The notes under the pieces: model-generated | Databases searched by the model: none | What the model saw: the letters and a program-made list of their open reading frames with translations, nothing else | Told to the model about the DNA's origin: nothing | From: Bacteroidota bacterium | Lineage (GTDB): Bacteria > Bacteroidota > Bacteroidia > Chitinophagales > Chitinophagaceae | Length of the DNA stretch: 64,000 bases | Assembly: GCA_020161435.1 (NCBI GenBank) | Contig: JAIUNV010000003.1 | Location: 1 to 64,000, forward strand | Reading direction: 5' to 3' | Shown here: positions 16,916 to 25,253 of the stretch, one piece after another | Layout: each line of letters starts with the position of its first letter | How positions within the stretch are numbered: position 1 is the stretch's first letter | Position numbers and translations under genes: made by a program

Positions 16916-18388
16916 TTATTCGCCTTCTACAAAATCATTGTGCCATTTTTCTCTCGGGCCTCTTCTCCAACCTCTTTGTGCATCGCCACACATTTGCACA
17001 ATCTTAGGTTGAAATGAACCGATAATGTCTACCAAAGATGTTTGCTCCTGCATTACGGTATGGATGTCTTTGTAAGCAAATGGCGCTTCATCCAAATCAC
17101 CACCCAGCAACTTCACACCATGCTTTTTCAGCTCGGCTTTCATGGCTTCGTGAGTAATGTTTTGCATGGCTTTACTGCGGCTCATCAGTCGGCCTGCCCC
17201 ATGCGAAGCAGAATTGACAGACGCCATTTCTCCCCGGCCTTGCACTATAAAACCGGGAGCGGTCATGCTACCTGGAATGATGCCCAACACACCAGCGGCT
17301 GCAGGTGTAGCCCCCTTTCTGTGCACAATCACTTCTTGCCCGTTCCACGTTTCTTTCCAGGCAAAATTGTGGTGATTTTCTACCATGGTTAAGGGCTTGC
17401 GACCCAACTGCTTTGCTACTTTGGCATGAATGATGTGGTGACAAGCCGATGCATAATCGCCAGCTAAATTCATGGCCATCCAGTATTCGATACCAGCTTC
17501 TTCATCCAGTGTCAGCCAAGCCAGGTTGGCTGCTTCTCCGGGCAACCGCCGCTGTTGCTTGGCCAGTTTGGTATAATGTGCCGCAATGTTGGCCCCTAAA
17601 GCTCTCGAGCCACTGTGCGTCAGCAATCCGATATACGTTCCGGCAGGAACACCCGGCAAAGTATCTGCATCTACAATGTGCACAGCACCAAACTCTGCAA
17701 AGTGGTTGCCGCTTCCGCTGCTTCCCAACTGTCGCCAAGCCCTGTCTTTCAGGCTTTTGAGCAATGGCAATGCATCAAATACATCGCTATCCATCACCGC
17801 ATGATTGGCAGGCTGCTTAAACTGCGCCCCGCTGCCAAACAAGGTGGCTTCCAGCAATTCCCGGGTAAAGAAATTTTCCCGCTGCGCCAGTTCTGTGGGC
17901 ACAATATCAAAAATGCTCAGGCACATTCTGCAACCGATGTCAACGCCTACACCGTAGGGTATCACTGCATTGTTAGTGGCCAATACGCCACCAATCGGCA
18001 ATCCATAGCCCTGATGCGCATCGGGCATCAAAGCACCGGCAACCGCCACAGGCAATTTAGCTGCTGTATACATCTGGTGCATGGCTCCTGCCTCAATACC
18101 ATGGGCACCATAAATAGCAAATGGAATACCCGTGTTGTTCAGGCTGATATCACAACCTGTAGTAGTGTCTTCTACGGGTGGTTTCAGCTTCTGAGCAGCC
18201 GTCGCAAATACAGAATCGTTGTAAAAGTTTTCGGGTGCTTGCAACAAGGCTTTTAATTGTGCCTCGATGTCGGCGGATGCAGTGTGTTTCAAATGTTTTT
18301 TCACGGCCTCCAATACTACAGGAATCACGGGGCTCTCAGGAAAACCCATGGCCCGCAATGATTTGGCTGTAATGATGTTCGATTTCAT
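16916..18388 (-). CDS. rtcB: RtcB family RNA ligase
   Basis: 490 residues. RtcB joins 2',3'-cyclic-phosphate or 3'-phosphate ends to 5'-OH RNA using GTP and Mn2+. Diagnostic motifs: MPDAHQGYGLPIGG (121-134), GVGVDIGCRMC (147-156, Mn ligands D150 and C153), GSSGSGNHFAEFG, VENHHNF, HRKGATPA and SASHGAGRLMSR, whose His is the guanylylated residue in the family. It is longer than the E. coli enzyme (about 408). ATG 18388 is used; the frame opens at 18448. The neighbouring frame just upstream is interrupted by a TAG, and no prfH or archease gene is adjacent. Confidence 0.93.
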   Translation of the reverse strand: MKSNIITAKSLRAMGFPESPVIPVVLEAVKKHLKHTASADIEAQLKALLQAPENFYNDSVFATAAQKLKPPVEDTTTGCDISLNNTGIPFAIYGAHGIEAGAMHQMYTAAKLPVAVAGALMPDAHQGYGLPIGGVLATNNAVIPYGVGVDIGCRMCLSIFDIVPTELAQRENFFTRELLEATLFGSGAQFKQPANHAVMDSDVFDALPLLKSLKDRAWRQLGSSGSGNHFAEFGAVHIVDADTLPGVPAGTYIGLLTHSGSRALGANIAAHYTKLAKQQRRLPGEAANLAWLTLDEEAGIEYWMAMNLAGDYASACHHIIHAKVAKQLGRKPLTMVENHHNFAWKETWNGQEVIVHRKGATPAAAGVLGIIPGSMTAPGFIVQGRGEMASVNSASHGAGRLMSRSKAMQNITHEAMKAELKKHGVKLLGGDLDEAPFAYKDIHTVMQEQTSLVDIIGSFQPKIVQMCGDAQRGWRRGPREKWHNDFVEGE

Positions 18389-18460
18389 ACAATAGTTATT
18401 AAAGTTAAAATTTGTTTCCGCCGAAGCGGTAATCAACGCTGAGAGCAATTACCCCCAGCG

Positions 18461-18907
18461 TTAGTTTTCTTGAAAACGTCGGGCAAAACCCAACACAGTT
18501 AAAGGTTGAGCCAAAGCAATAGACATTTCAGCAGCGGGTTGTTGCAAAGCAGCCAGCTGTTGCACCAATTGCTTTGCCCAAGCCTGATGTTGTGGGCTGT
18601 ACAACAGCTCTACATAGTTTGGGCCAATCTCAATCATCCGATTGTCAAACAACTAGATTAAGGTGATATTGAAACACAATTCTTTGGTATCCGCATCAAA
18701 ATGGCTGTGCTGCCACGCCCGTTGTATGTTCCAGTTTTCTACCTCTTTCAGCATGCTTAAAGCATCGCCTCCATTGATTTGAGTGATGACCGCCATGCTG
18801 GGTAAATCATGGCACAAGTACATGAATACCGCCCGGCTATCGAGATACTGTTGGCTGAGCAAAGAAGATAGTGAACCAATCCTTCTTCGCCACAAAAATT
18901 GAAGCAT
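18461..18907 (-). pseudogene. hypothetical gene interrupted by an in-frame TAG
   Basis: One continuous minus-strand frame runs from ATG 18907 (MLQFLWRRRIG) to the stop at 18461, broken only by TAG at 18655-18653. Across the stop the protein reads ELCFNITLI, then LFDNRMIEIGPNYVELLYS, a smooth beta-rich segment, so a CAG-to-TAG change is the simplest explanation. The intact protein would have about 148 residues. Family not recognised. It ends 72 bases before the ATG of rtcB on the same strand and may be cotranscribed with it. Alternatives are two short genes (84 and 58-63 residues) or readthrough. Confidence 0.55.
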
Positions 18908-18946
18908 AGATTCCTCCTGCTTTTGTACAGACCGCTGCAAAAGCAA

Positions 18947-18978
18947 ACGCCCCGTGGTGATGAATATCCACGGGGCGT
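18947..18978 (-). terminator. GC-rich hairpin in the leader of the rtcB unit
   Basis: On the minus strand ACGCCCCGTGG (18978-18968) pairs perfectly with CCACGGGGCGT (18957-18947), an 11-bp stem with a 10-base loop, followed by TTGCTTTTGC. It lies 17 bases after the stop of a His-rich leader frame and 39 bases before the next ATG, the geometry of an attenuator. Confidence 0.5.
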
Positions 18979-18995
18979 TGGGTATGGGCAAACCT

Positions 18996-19046
18996 TTACC
19001 GCATTACCACGTGGAGGTGATGATGAATGATGTAAGCAATAGCCAC
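18996..19046 (-). promoter_or_regulatory. candidate His-rich leader peptide (attenuator)
   Basis: A 16-codon frame, GTG start at 19046 and TAA at 18996, encodes M-A-I-A-Y-I-I-H-H-H-L-H-V-V-M-R: four histidines in five codons just before the stop. A GC-rich hairpin with a T-containing tail follows at 18978-18947. This is the layout of a ribosome-stalling histidine attenuator. The other two frames read the same DNA as Ser- or Thr/Ile-rich peptides, so the assignment is tentative, and the downstream genes are not histidine biosynthesis genes. Confidence 0.35.
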
Positions 19047-19135
19047 TGATGTATACAAAGTGTCACTTGCTTGCTGTTATGCACTGATAGCTGGTATCGC
19101 ATAGGCATTCTTTTTTACTACAATAAAGCCATAAA

Positions 19136-19160
19136 AAAACCCCGCATGGTGCGGGGTTTT
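19136..19160 (-). terminator. intrinsic terminator, downstream of the SDR gene
   Basis: Stem AAAACCCCGC (19136-19145) with GCGGGGTTTT (19151-19160), 5-base loop; on the minus strand it ends in a run of seven T. It sits 210 bases after the SDR stop. The stretch between (19161-19370) has no gene I can support; a small RNA ending at this terminator is possible. Confidence 0.75.
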
Positions 19161-19370
19161 CCTACTCAGGCAGCGCTTACCTGAAATATGATAACATCCC
19201 GCAAACCCCTATGTACAAAGGGCTGTCAGCGTTGATATGTTTGAATTGTTGTAGCACTTGACGTGATCTTTTATTTTTTATTGATGCGCAAAGTTGTGTA
19301 TTCATTTACATTCCATCCAAATTTTTTCTCAACTATTTTTTCAGCAGCAATACCTGCTCGTGATAGTTGC

Positions 19371-20087
19371 TTATGGATTGGTAGAAAACACAGTGGTTTC
19401 TTTTACCAGCATTCTCCGGTTAAGTTTCAACTGTGCAATCACCAGCTCTGCAAAGTCTTCCGGATGCATTACTCTTTCTGCATCACCCGTAATAAGATTA
19501 GCACTGTACGCCAAGTCTGTTACAATGGTGCTGGGTGCCAATGTAGTTACCCGAATGTTTTGCTTTCTTACTTCCTGCATCAAACTTTCAGACAAACCAA
19601 ACACACCAAACTTAGACGCACTGTAAGCACTGGTTACCGCTGCCCCATTTTTTCCCGCAGTTGATGATACGTTGATGATATCGCCAGATTGCTGCGCTAT
19701 CATTTGCGGCAACACCGCCCGGGTGCAGTAGTACACGCCAAACAAATTCACTTTGATTTGTTGCTCCCACTCATCAGGCTGCAGTTCCAAAAATTTTCCA
19801 AACTTACCGGTACCCGCATTGTTGATGAGAATGTTGATGTTACCCAATGCAGCAGTGATGTTTTGCACGGCACTTTCTACTGCGGCACGGTCACTCATGT
19901 CGGCAGTTGCATACGCTACTTTCACACCCTTGGCACTTATTTCATCGGCCAGTTTTTTCAGGTCGGCTTCTCCACGGGCAATCAAACCTACATGTGCTCC
20001 TTCTGCAGCCAAAGCTACCGCAATGGCTTTACCAATTCCTTTGCTGGCACCTGTTACCAACGCCACTTTATTCTGTAATGATTCCAT
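19371..20087 (-). CDS. SDR family NAD(P)-dependent oxidoreductase (FabG-like)
   Basis: 238 residues of the classical short-chain dehydrogenase fold: nucleotide-binding TGASKGIG (11-18), NNAG (about 90), catalytic Ser in VSSTAGKNGA and the Y-x-x-x-K pair in SAYSASKFG. FabG-like 3-ketoacyl reductase is the nearest description, but the C-terminus and lone context leave the substrate open. ATG 20087 (MESLQNKVALVTG) is chosen; the frame opens at 20120, but the extra residues overlap the promoter. Confidence 0.88.
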   Translation of the reverse strand: MESLQNKVALVTGASKGIGKAIAVALAAEGAHVGLIARGEADLKKLADEISAKGVKVAYATADMSDRAAVESAVQNITAALGNINILINNAGTGKFGKFLELQPDEWEQQIKVNLFGVYYCTRAVLPQMIAQQSGDIINVSSTAGKNGAAVTSAYSASKFGVFGLSESLMQEVRKQNIRVTTLAPSTIVTDLAYSANLITGDAERVMHPEDFAELVIAQLKLNRRMLVKETTVFSTNP

Positions 20088-20105
20088 ACATAAAATTTTA
20101 GTGGG

Positions 20106-20113
20106 CAAAGGTA
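20106..20113 (-). promoter_or_regulatory. TAnnTTTG box for the SDR gene
   Basis: On the minus strand TACCTTTG (20113-20106) matches the Bacteroidota -7 consensus and lies 18 bases upstream of ATG 20087. No TTG is found at the usual distance, so only the -7 element is supported. Confidence 0.45.
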
Positions 20114-20250
20114 CAGCCATTCATCGCTGTGTATTTTCGAGATACGCATTTTGTCGCCAGCTACCATCAGAACAGACATGATGCCACAACAACGGGCATA
20201 CGTATTTTTACAACCGCAAACGACGTCTTGCGAAAGCCCAATACAACAAC

Positions 20251-20910
20251 ATGAATTTTTACGACCAAATATTTGACAACAACCGCCGCTGGGCTGCCAG
20301 CAAAAAAGCAGGTGACCAACATTTTTTTGAACAACTCGCCCAAAGCCAGTCGCCAGAGATTTTATACATCGGCTGTAGCGATAGCCGCGTATCGGCCGAA
20401 GAAATGACGGGCATTCACCCGGGCGAAATGTTTGTGCACCGCAATGTGGGCAACATCATTCCCAGCACCGACCCCAACTCAGCCGCCGTCATCGACTATG
20501 CGATTAAACATTTGCGGGTAAAGCACGTGGTGGTATGTGGGCATTACAATTGCGGTGGCGTAAAAGCGGCCATGCAGGCTAAAGACATGGGCATACTCAA
20601 CCCATGGCTGCGCAATATCCGCGACGTGTACCGATTGCACAAAGAAGAACTGAATGCCATTGCGGATGAAGAAGAAAAATACAAACGCCTCGTAGAACTA
20701 AACGTGCAAGAGCAATGCATCAATGTGATTAAAACGGCGGCATTGCAAAAAGCCTATTTGCAACAAGGCTTTCCATCGGTACATGGTTGGGTGTTTGATA
20801 TACACAGCGGTGAACTCATTGATTTGCATATCGATTTCGAAAGTATCCTTTCAGAAATACGCCAAATATACGATCTCGGCAGTGGCATGATGCAAGAGTC
20901 GAGTGAATAA
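20251..20910 (+). CDS. can: beta-class carbonic anhydrase
   Basis: 219 residues. Interconverts CO2 and bicarbonate in the cytoplasm. Zinc ligands and catalytic pair are visible: C42 and D44-R46 in GCSDSR, H98 and C101 in GHYNCGG; HRNVGN (63-68) is also characteristic. Length is normal for the family. It is a single gene, and its 3' end lies 4 bases from the stop of the convergent Lrp-type regulator. Confidence 0.93.
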   Translation: MNFYDQIFDNNRRWAASKKAGDQHFFEQLAQSQSPEILYIGCSDSRVSAEEMTGIHPGEMFVHRNVGNIIPSTDPNSAAVIDYAIKHLRVKHVVVCGHYNCGGVKAAMQAKDMGILNPWLRNIRDVYRLHKEELNAIADEEEKYKRLVELNVQEQCINVIKTAALQKAYLQQGFPSVHGWVFDIHSGELIDLHIDFESILSEIRQIYDLGSGMMQESSE

Positions 20911-20914
20911 AACA

Positions 20915-21385
20915 TCAGGGCTCCATTAAAAAAGCCGTATCGTATTTTACTTCATTCAAGATAAAGTTGCTGTTGATGTTGGCAATGTGCTGAATAGGCG
21001 CCAGCCGGTTGCTGATGAAATGGTGAAACGATGGCATGTCTTTGGTAGCCACTTTTAAAATGTAATCCCAACCGCCCGACACACAAAGCACTTCCATCAC
21101 TTCCTGCATTTGCGCCGTTTGTGCCTCAAAGTTTTGCTTGGTTTCGATGCTTTGCTCTTTGAGTGTAATCATGCAAATGGCCACCAGGTTTTTATCGAGC
21201 TTCTTGTTGTCGACCAAGGCTACAATTTTTTTGATATAGCCTTCCTGCTTCAGCTTTTTCAGCCGCTCAAAAGTGGGCGACTGACTCAGCCCCACCCGGG
21301 CTGCTATTTCTTTCACCCCCAGCGATGCATCCTGCTGCAGCAAGTTTAGCATCGCAATGTCTATATGATCCAATTTTACGCCCAT
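20915..21385 (-). CDS. Lrp/AsnC family transcriptional regulator
   Basis: 156 residues. The N-terminal HTH (LDHIDIAMLNLLQQDASLGVKEIAARVGLSQSPTFERLKKLKQEGYI) is followed by the alpha/beta RAM domain (VAICMITLK, VSGGWDYILKVATKDMPSFHHFI), which binds amino acids in this family. ATG 21385 (MGVKLDHIDI) fits family starts; the frame opens at 21460. It is divergent from the histidine decarboxylase gene with a 147-base shared region, so it probably controls that gene and may sense histidine or histamine (inference). Confidence 0.9.
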   Translation of the reverse strand: MGVKLDHIDIAMLNLLQQDASLGVKEIAARVGLSQSPTFERLKKLKQEGYIKKIVALVDNKKLDKNLVAICMITLKEQSIETKQNFEAQTAQMQEVMEVLCVSGGWDYILKVATKDMPSFHHFISNRLAPIQHIANINSNFILNEVKYDTAFLMEP

Positions 21386-21415
21386 CACTTTTTTCTGTTC
21401 GGTATTGTATAATGG

Positions 21416-21443
21416 CAAAAGTCCGCAATAAACTACTGAGCAA
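21416..21443 (-). promoter_or_regulatory. candidate promoter of the Lrp-type gene
   Basis: On the minus strand TTG (21443-21441), 17 bases, then GACTTTTG (21423-21416), one mismatch to TAnnTTTG. It is 30 bases upstream of ATG 21385. Confidence 0.45.
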
Positions 21444-21507
21444 ACCATGACATTCAGCATAATTTGCTGCGATGATAAACATCAGCCATAAATATTGTCT
21501 GCGAAAA

Positions 21508-21515
21508 TAGATTTG
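21508..21515 (+). promoter_or_regulatory. TAnnTTTG box for the histidine decarboxylase gene
   Basis: TAGATTTG at 21508-21515 matches the -7 consensus and is 17 bases upstream of ATG 21533. There is no TTG at 17-23 bases, which could fit an activator-dependent promoter next to an Lrp-type gene. Confidence 0.45.
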
Positions 21516-21532
21516 CCCGAACAAGCAAGACC

Positions 21533-22693
21533 ATGACATACGATTTAAGTGAGCAAGACCAGGCATGCCTCAATCATTTTACCGAACGCATGCAAGAACG
21601 CAGTGAACATTTCATTGGTTACCCATCCGCTACCGACATTGATTATTCAGAACTCTACCCGTTGCTCCGCTACCGGCTCAACAATATTGGCGACCCCATG
21701 GTAGGTTCTACCAGCCAAATCAACTCCCGCAAGTTTGAGCGGGAAGTGCTGAGCTTTTTTGCACAGCTCTTTCAGGCACCCGCACAAAACTGGTGGGGCT
21801 ATGTTACCAATGGCGGCTCCGAAGGCAACCTGTACAGTTTGTACCTGAGCCGTGAGTTGTATCCCGACGGCATCGTGTATTACTCCGAAGCCACCCACTA
21901 CAGCGTACAAAAAAACATTCAGTTGCTCAACCTGCGCAGCATTGTAATTCGCCAGCAGGAAAACGGCGAAATCGACTACGACGATTTACAACAAATGCTG
22001 ATGCAGCATCGGGATAAACCAGCCATCATCATTGCCAATATCGGCACTACCATGACGGAAGCCATTGATGATATTCCACACATCAAAGGCATTTTAAAAC
22101 AGTTAGCGATTAAGAGCCACTACATACATGCCGATGGAGCACTGGCAGGTATTTATGCAGCCTTGCTTAACAGCGGCAAGCCTTTCGACTTTGCTGCCGG
22201 CGCCGATAGCATCGCCATTAGTGGTCACAAGTTTTTGGGTGTCCCTATTCCCTGTGGTGTGGTTTTGGTTAAGAAGAATTACAAAGAACGCATTGGCAAA
22301 GCCATTCCATACATTGGCACCGTAGACACCACCATCACTGGTAGCCGCAACGGCCACAGCCCCATTTTTTTATGGTATGCCTTACGTAAACTGGGCAAAG
22401 AAGGCATGCGTCAAAGAGCCTTGGCCAGTCTTGATTTAGCGGCTTACACATTGCAGCAATTGCAAGAACTGGGCATACATGCCTGGTGCAATGAAGGAGC
22501 AATCACTGTAGTATTTGAAGCACCGTCAGAAAAACTACGGATGCAGTGGCAGCTGGCTACAGACGGCGAGTGGAGCCACATCATTTGCATGCCCGGAGTT
22601 ACCAAAGCACAAATTGATGCTTTTATAGATGACCTGCGCAACGACTTGCAAAAGCCCGGCATACATACGAGTCCGTTATTGCATGTCAACTAA
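21533..22693 (+). CDS. hdc: PLP-dependent histidine decarboxylase
   Basis: 386 residues, the length of Gram-negative PLP-type histidine decarboxylases. The PLP lysine is K233 in ISGHKFLGVPIPCGV, with HADGAL (D201) for the pyridine nitrogen, EATHYS (H122) for ring stacking, and TNGGSEGN for phosphate. It converts histidine to histamine and CO2, consuming a proton. A closely related group-II decarboxylase specificity cannot be ruled out, but overall wording (YPSATDIDY, GDPMVGS) fits histidine decarboxylase. Divergent from an Lrp/AsnC regulator; no histidine/histamine antiporter gene is adjacent. Confidence 0.85.
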   Translation: MTYDLSEQDQACLNHFTERMQERSEHFIGYPSATDIDYSELYPLLRYRLNNIGDPMVGSTSQINSRKFEREVLSFFAQLFQAPAQNWWGYVTNGGSEGNLYSLYLSRELYPDGIVYYSEATHYSVQKNIQLLNLRSIVIRQQENGEIDYDDLQQMLMQHRDKPAIIIANIGTTMTEAIDDIPHIKGILKQLAIKSHYIHADGALAGIYAALLNSGKPFDFAAGADSIAISGHKFLGVPIPCGVVLVKKNYKERIGKAIPYIGTVDTTITGSRNGHSPIFLWYALRKLGKEGMRQRALASLDLAAYTLQQLQELGIHAWCNEGAITVVFEAPSEKLRMQWQLATDGEWSHIICMPGVTKAQIDAFIDDLRNDLQKPGIHTSPLLHVN

Positions 22694-22704
22694 GAAGTGT
22701 TTTG

Positions 22705-22776
22705 AACCACAAAGACACGAAGGGAGATTAAGAAAATCACTTAGTGTCTTCGTGTACGCTTCGTGCCTTGGTGGTT
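22705..22776. repeat. imperfect inverted repeat (AACCACAAAGACACGAAG)
   Basis: AACCACAAAGACACGAAG (22705-22722) pairs with CTTCGTGCCTTGGTGGTT (22759-22776), 16 of 18 positions; AGTGTCTTCGTG (22743-22754) is an extra internal copy. It fills the space between convergent hdc and the T9SS gene. This wording is familiar from dispersed palindromic units in Bacteroidota; it might also act as a terminator. Confidence 0.7.
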
Positions 22777-22787
22777 AAATACATACG

Positions 22788-25253
22788 CTACCGAATCAAC
22801 ACACTCGTTCCTTTTTTGGTAATGATTTTTCCATCGAGGCCAATGCCTTCTACCATCCACACTACCGTTTGTGCAGGCATGGGCATGCCGCGGTGTGTGC
22901 CATCCCAACCGGGTTTGCTGTTTTGCGATTCAAACAGCAACTCACCCCAACGGCTGAATATGCGGAAGTATTTGATGGTAGCAACGCCCATGGGTACGGG
23001 ACGCAAAAAATCATTGCGTCCATCGGCGTTGGGTGTAAAGGCATTGGGCACTTCAATATTGGCCTGCGACACAATTTGTACCAACATAGTATCTACGGTT
23101 TTACAACCACCAATAGTGGTGAGTACAATGGTATAATCCTGATCGGCCGCACCGGTAAAAATGGGTTTGTAAATATTGGCGTTGTTGAGCATCAACGCCG
23201 GCAGCCATTGAGCACTTACACCAATGTTGCGGGCATCCAATTGCAGTGGCACATTGCGTATAGCAAATGCTGCTGTGTAGCGTTGTGGTGTAGCAGGCCT
23301 TTCTACAACTAAATTTTTAGTAAGCGATTGTACCGGCGTGGGGCATTGTGCACTACTTACAGATAATGTAATGCTATATGTACCACTATTGGCAAACACC
23401 TTGGCATCTGGCGTACGCTTGTCTGACTCTTGCACATTGCCATAGCGCCAGCTGTACGTAATGGGCGAACCAATATTTTCATTGGTTTGATTGATTGGTA
23501 CAAATGGTAAGCCAATGCAAGTAGTAACAGCATCAAATTGCGGCACAGGGTTGGGATACACCTGCACCGTAGCTACTGTACTATCAGCACATACATCATT
23601 ACTATTCACCACCAGCTTTACCTGATAAGTACCTGCTGCAGGATAGCTGTAGCTCACATTGGTTGTAGTAGCCGTTGCTGCATTGCCATACTCCCAACGG
23701 TAGCGCATGGCACCTACGGCATTGCTACTATTGTTCGTAAATACAAACTGGTTACCTATTAAACATTGCGCAGCATTGGCCACAGCAAATGCTGCCTTGG
23801 GAATGCTGGCAATATCAATTACCTCATCGGGGGTGGTAGCACTGCAGCCAAACTCATCTTGCAAAAATGCCCGATACAAACCTGAAGTAGTTGGCTTGTA
23901 TCGTTGGGTATTTTCTCCCGGCAGCACAACGCCATTTTTATACCATTGTATTTGCAATGCATTGTTCACCTCCAGCACGGCACTATCGCCACTGCCAATG
24001 CAATATTGTGGCTTGCCCAGCACCTGTAAGCTATTGCCCAGATTGCTGGCCGTTACTGTTACGGTATCTGTACTGATACAGCCACCTCCGGGGCTGCGTA
24101 CCGTAAGCATGTAGTTGGTGGTAACGCCGGGTGTTGCAATCGGATTTGCTGCTGCCGGGTTTGATAATCCATCAGGTGGATTCCATTGATACAGTAAGCC
24201 AGGCCGGGCAGGTTCGCCCAAGCGTACGGGTGCAAGATTGCAGGATAAAGTATCGGGGCCGGCTACTGCAGCAAAATTCAGGTTGTCTTCCAACCTGGCC
24301 GTGAGTGTTTGCGGGCAACCGAAGCCTTCAAAGGGTTCGAGGCGCACCTGCAATACCGTGCCGGGCGGTGGTGGTGGCCGTAGCGTAATGGATTGGCCGG
24401 TACCAATTTGCTGCGTCATGTCGGCATTGAACCAGGTGTAGGTTTTAAAACCGAATGGAGCAGACACTGTTACTTCAGGATCTTTCGCACAAAAGGATGC
24501 TCCCGTAAACTCGCCACTGCAATCGGAAGCCACATCGATATAGGCGTAGCCAAAATGCCGGCGAAAGGTGCAATCTCCGGTGCGGAATGTGAGGCGAATG
24601 GTGCTGCCGGCATTGCCATCGAGATTGATGGTAACAGGTGTCCAATTTTTGCAATAGACAGGAGCGGTGCTCTGTGCTACCGGCGATTCGAAGAAGCCCG
24701 GCAATGTGGTGCCAAACGGGATGAAGGCAAAAGAAGCACATTCGATTTTTTCGCCCTTGGTAAGATTTTGCACTTCAATCTCCATGCGGGGTTGCTGTTG
24801 CTCTTCGTGGTTGGGGCCTTCAAACACCACGGCATAGTAATAGAGCAAACTGTAGGTATTTCTGTTGGCCGGAATGGTAAATTCGTAAGTGATAGCTTCG
24901 CCCTGGCCGCCGCCGGTATTGTTGCCAAGCATCACACAATAATCGCTGCCATTGGGGCTACGTGTCGGAAAATTACCAAACGGATCTATCCCGGCCCCGG
25001 AAGCAGGAATAATGGTATGTCGGCCATCAACCGGACCCGGCGTTTCTGTCAAATCAAAAACATTGACGCCACCCTGATCGAGCACACTTCCTGTGTAGCA
25101 GCGCCAGCCTTCGAGGGTTCCTTTTTCAAAATCGATATTGGGCGGGCAGGTTTGAGCATGAATAGCTAACTGTACAAGCATGCCAGCGCAGCAAAGCAGC
25201 CAGCGAAAGCTGTTGCTACACAACATGGATATAATACTACGAGGACTGCTCAT
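22788..25253 (-). CDS. T9SS-exported PKD-domain surface protein
   Basis: 821 residues. Signal peptide (about 1-33, ending AIHAQ); an N-terminal beta domain (CPPNIDFEKGTLEGW ... YAYIDVASDCSG); Ig/PKD-like repeats in the middle, including AGTYQVKLVVNS and SGTYSITLSVSS; and a C-terminal type-B sorting domain starting VPNAFTPNADGRNDFLRP and containing FSRWGELLFES and WDGTHRG. The last domain is the gliding-motility-associated (CHU_C) signal that directs export through the type IX system. Role: probably adhesion or attachment to the cell surface; ligand unknown. The two Ser-rich residues before the signal suggest the start may be a few codons later. Confidence 0.88.
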   Translation of the reverse strand: MSSPRSIISMLCSNSFRWLLCCAGMLVQLAIHAQTCPPNIDFEKGTLEGWRCYTGSVLDQGGVNVFDLTETPGPVDGRHTIIPASGAGIDPFGNFPTRSPNGSDYCVMLGNNTGGGQGEAITYEFTIPANRNTYSLLYYYAVVFEGPNHEEQQQPRMEIEVQNLTKGEKIECASFAFIPFGTTLPGFFESPVAQSTAPVYCKNWTPVTINLDGNAGSTIRLTFRTGDCTFRRHFGYAYIDVASDCSGEFTGASFCAKDPEVTVSAPFGFKTYTWFNADMTQQIGTGQSITLRPPPPPGTVLQVRLEPFEGFGCPQTLTARLEDNLNFAAVAGPDTLSCNLAPVRLGEPARPGLLYQWNPPDGLSNPAAANPIATPGVTTNYMLTVRSPGGGCISTDTVTVTASNLGNSLQVLGKPQYCIGSGDSAVLEVNNALQIQWYKNGVVLPGENTQRYKPTTSGLYRAFLQDEFGCSATTPDEVIDIASIPKAAFAVANAAQCLIGNQFVFTNNSSNAVGAMRYRWEYGNAATATTTNVSYSYPAAGTYQVKLVVNSNDVCADSTVATVQVYPNPVPQFDAVTTCIGLPFVPINQTNENIGSPITYSWRYGNVQESDKRTPDAKVFANSGTYSITLSVSSAQCPTPVQSLTKNLVVERPATPQRYTAAFAIRNVPLQLDARNIGVSAQWLPALMLNNANIYKPIFTGAADQDYTIVLTTIGGCKTVDTMLVQIVSQANIEVPNAFTPNADGRNDFLRPVPMGVATIKYFRIFSRWGELLFESQNSKPGWDGTHRGMPMPAQTVVWMVEGIGLDGKIITKKGTSVLIR

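Noticed and set aside
18996..19046. Leader read as Thr/Ile- or Ser-rich peptides in the other frames
   Set aside because: Those frames lack a clear start or run through the hairpin; the His frame ends properly before it.
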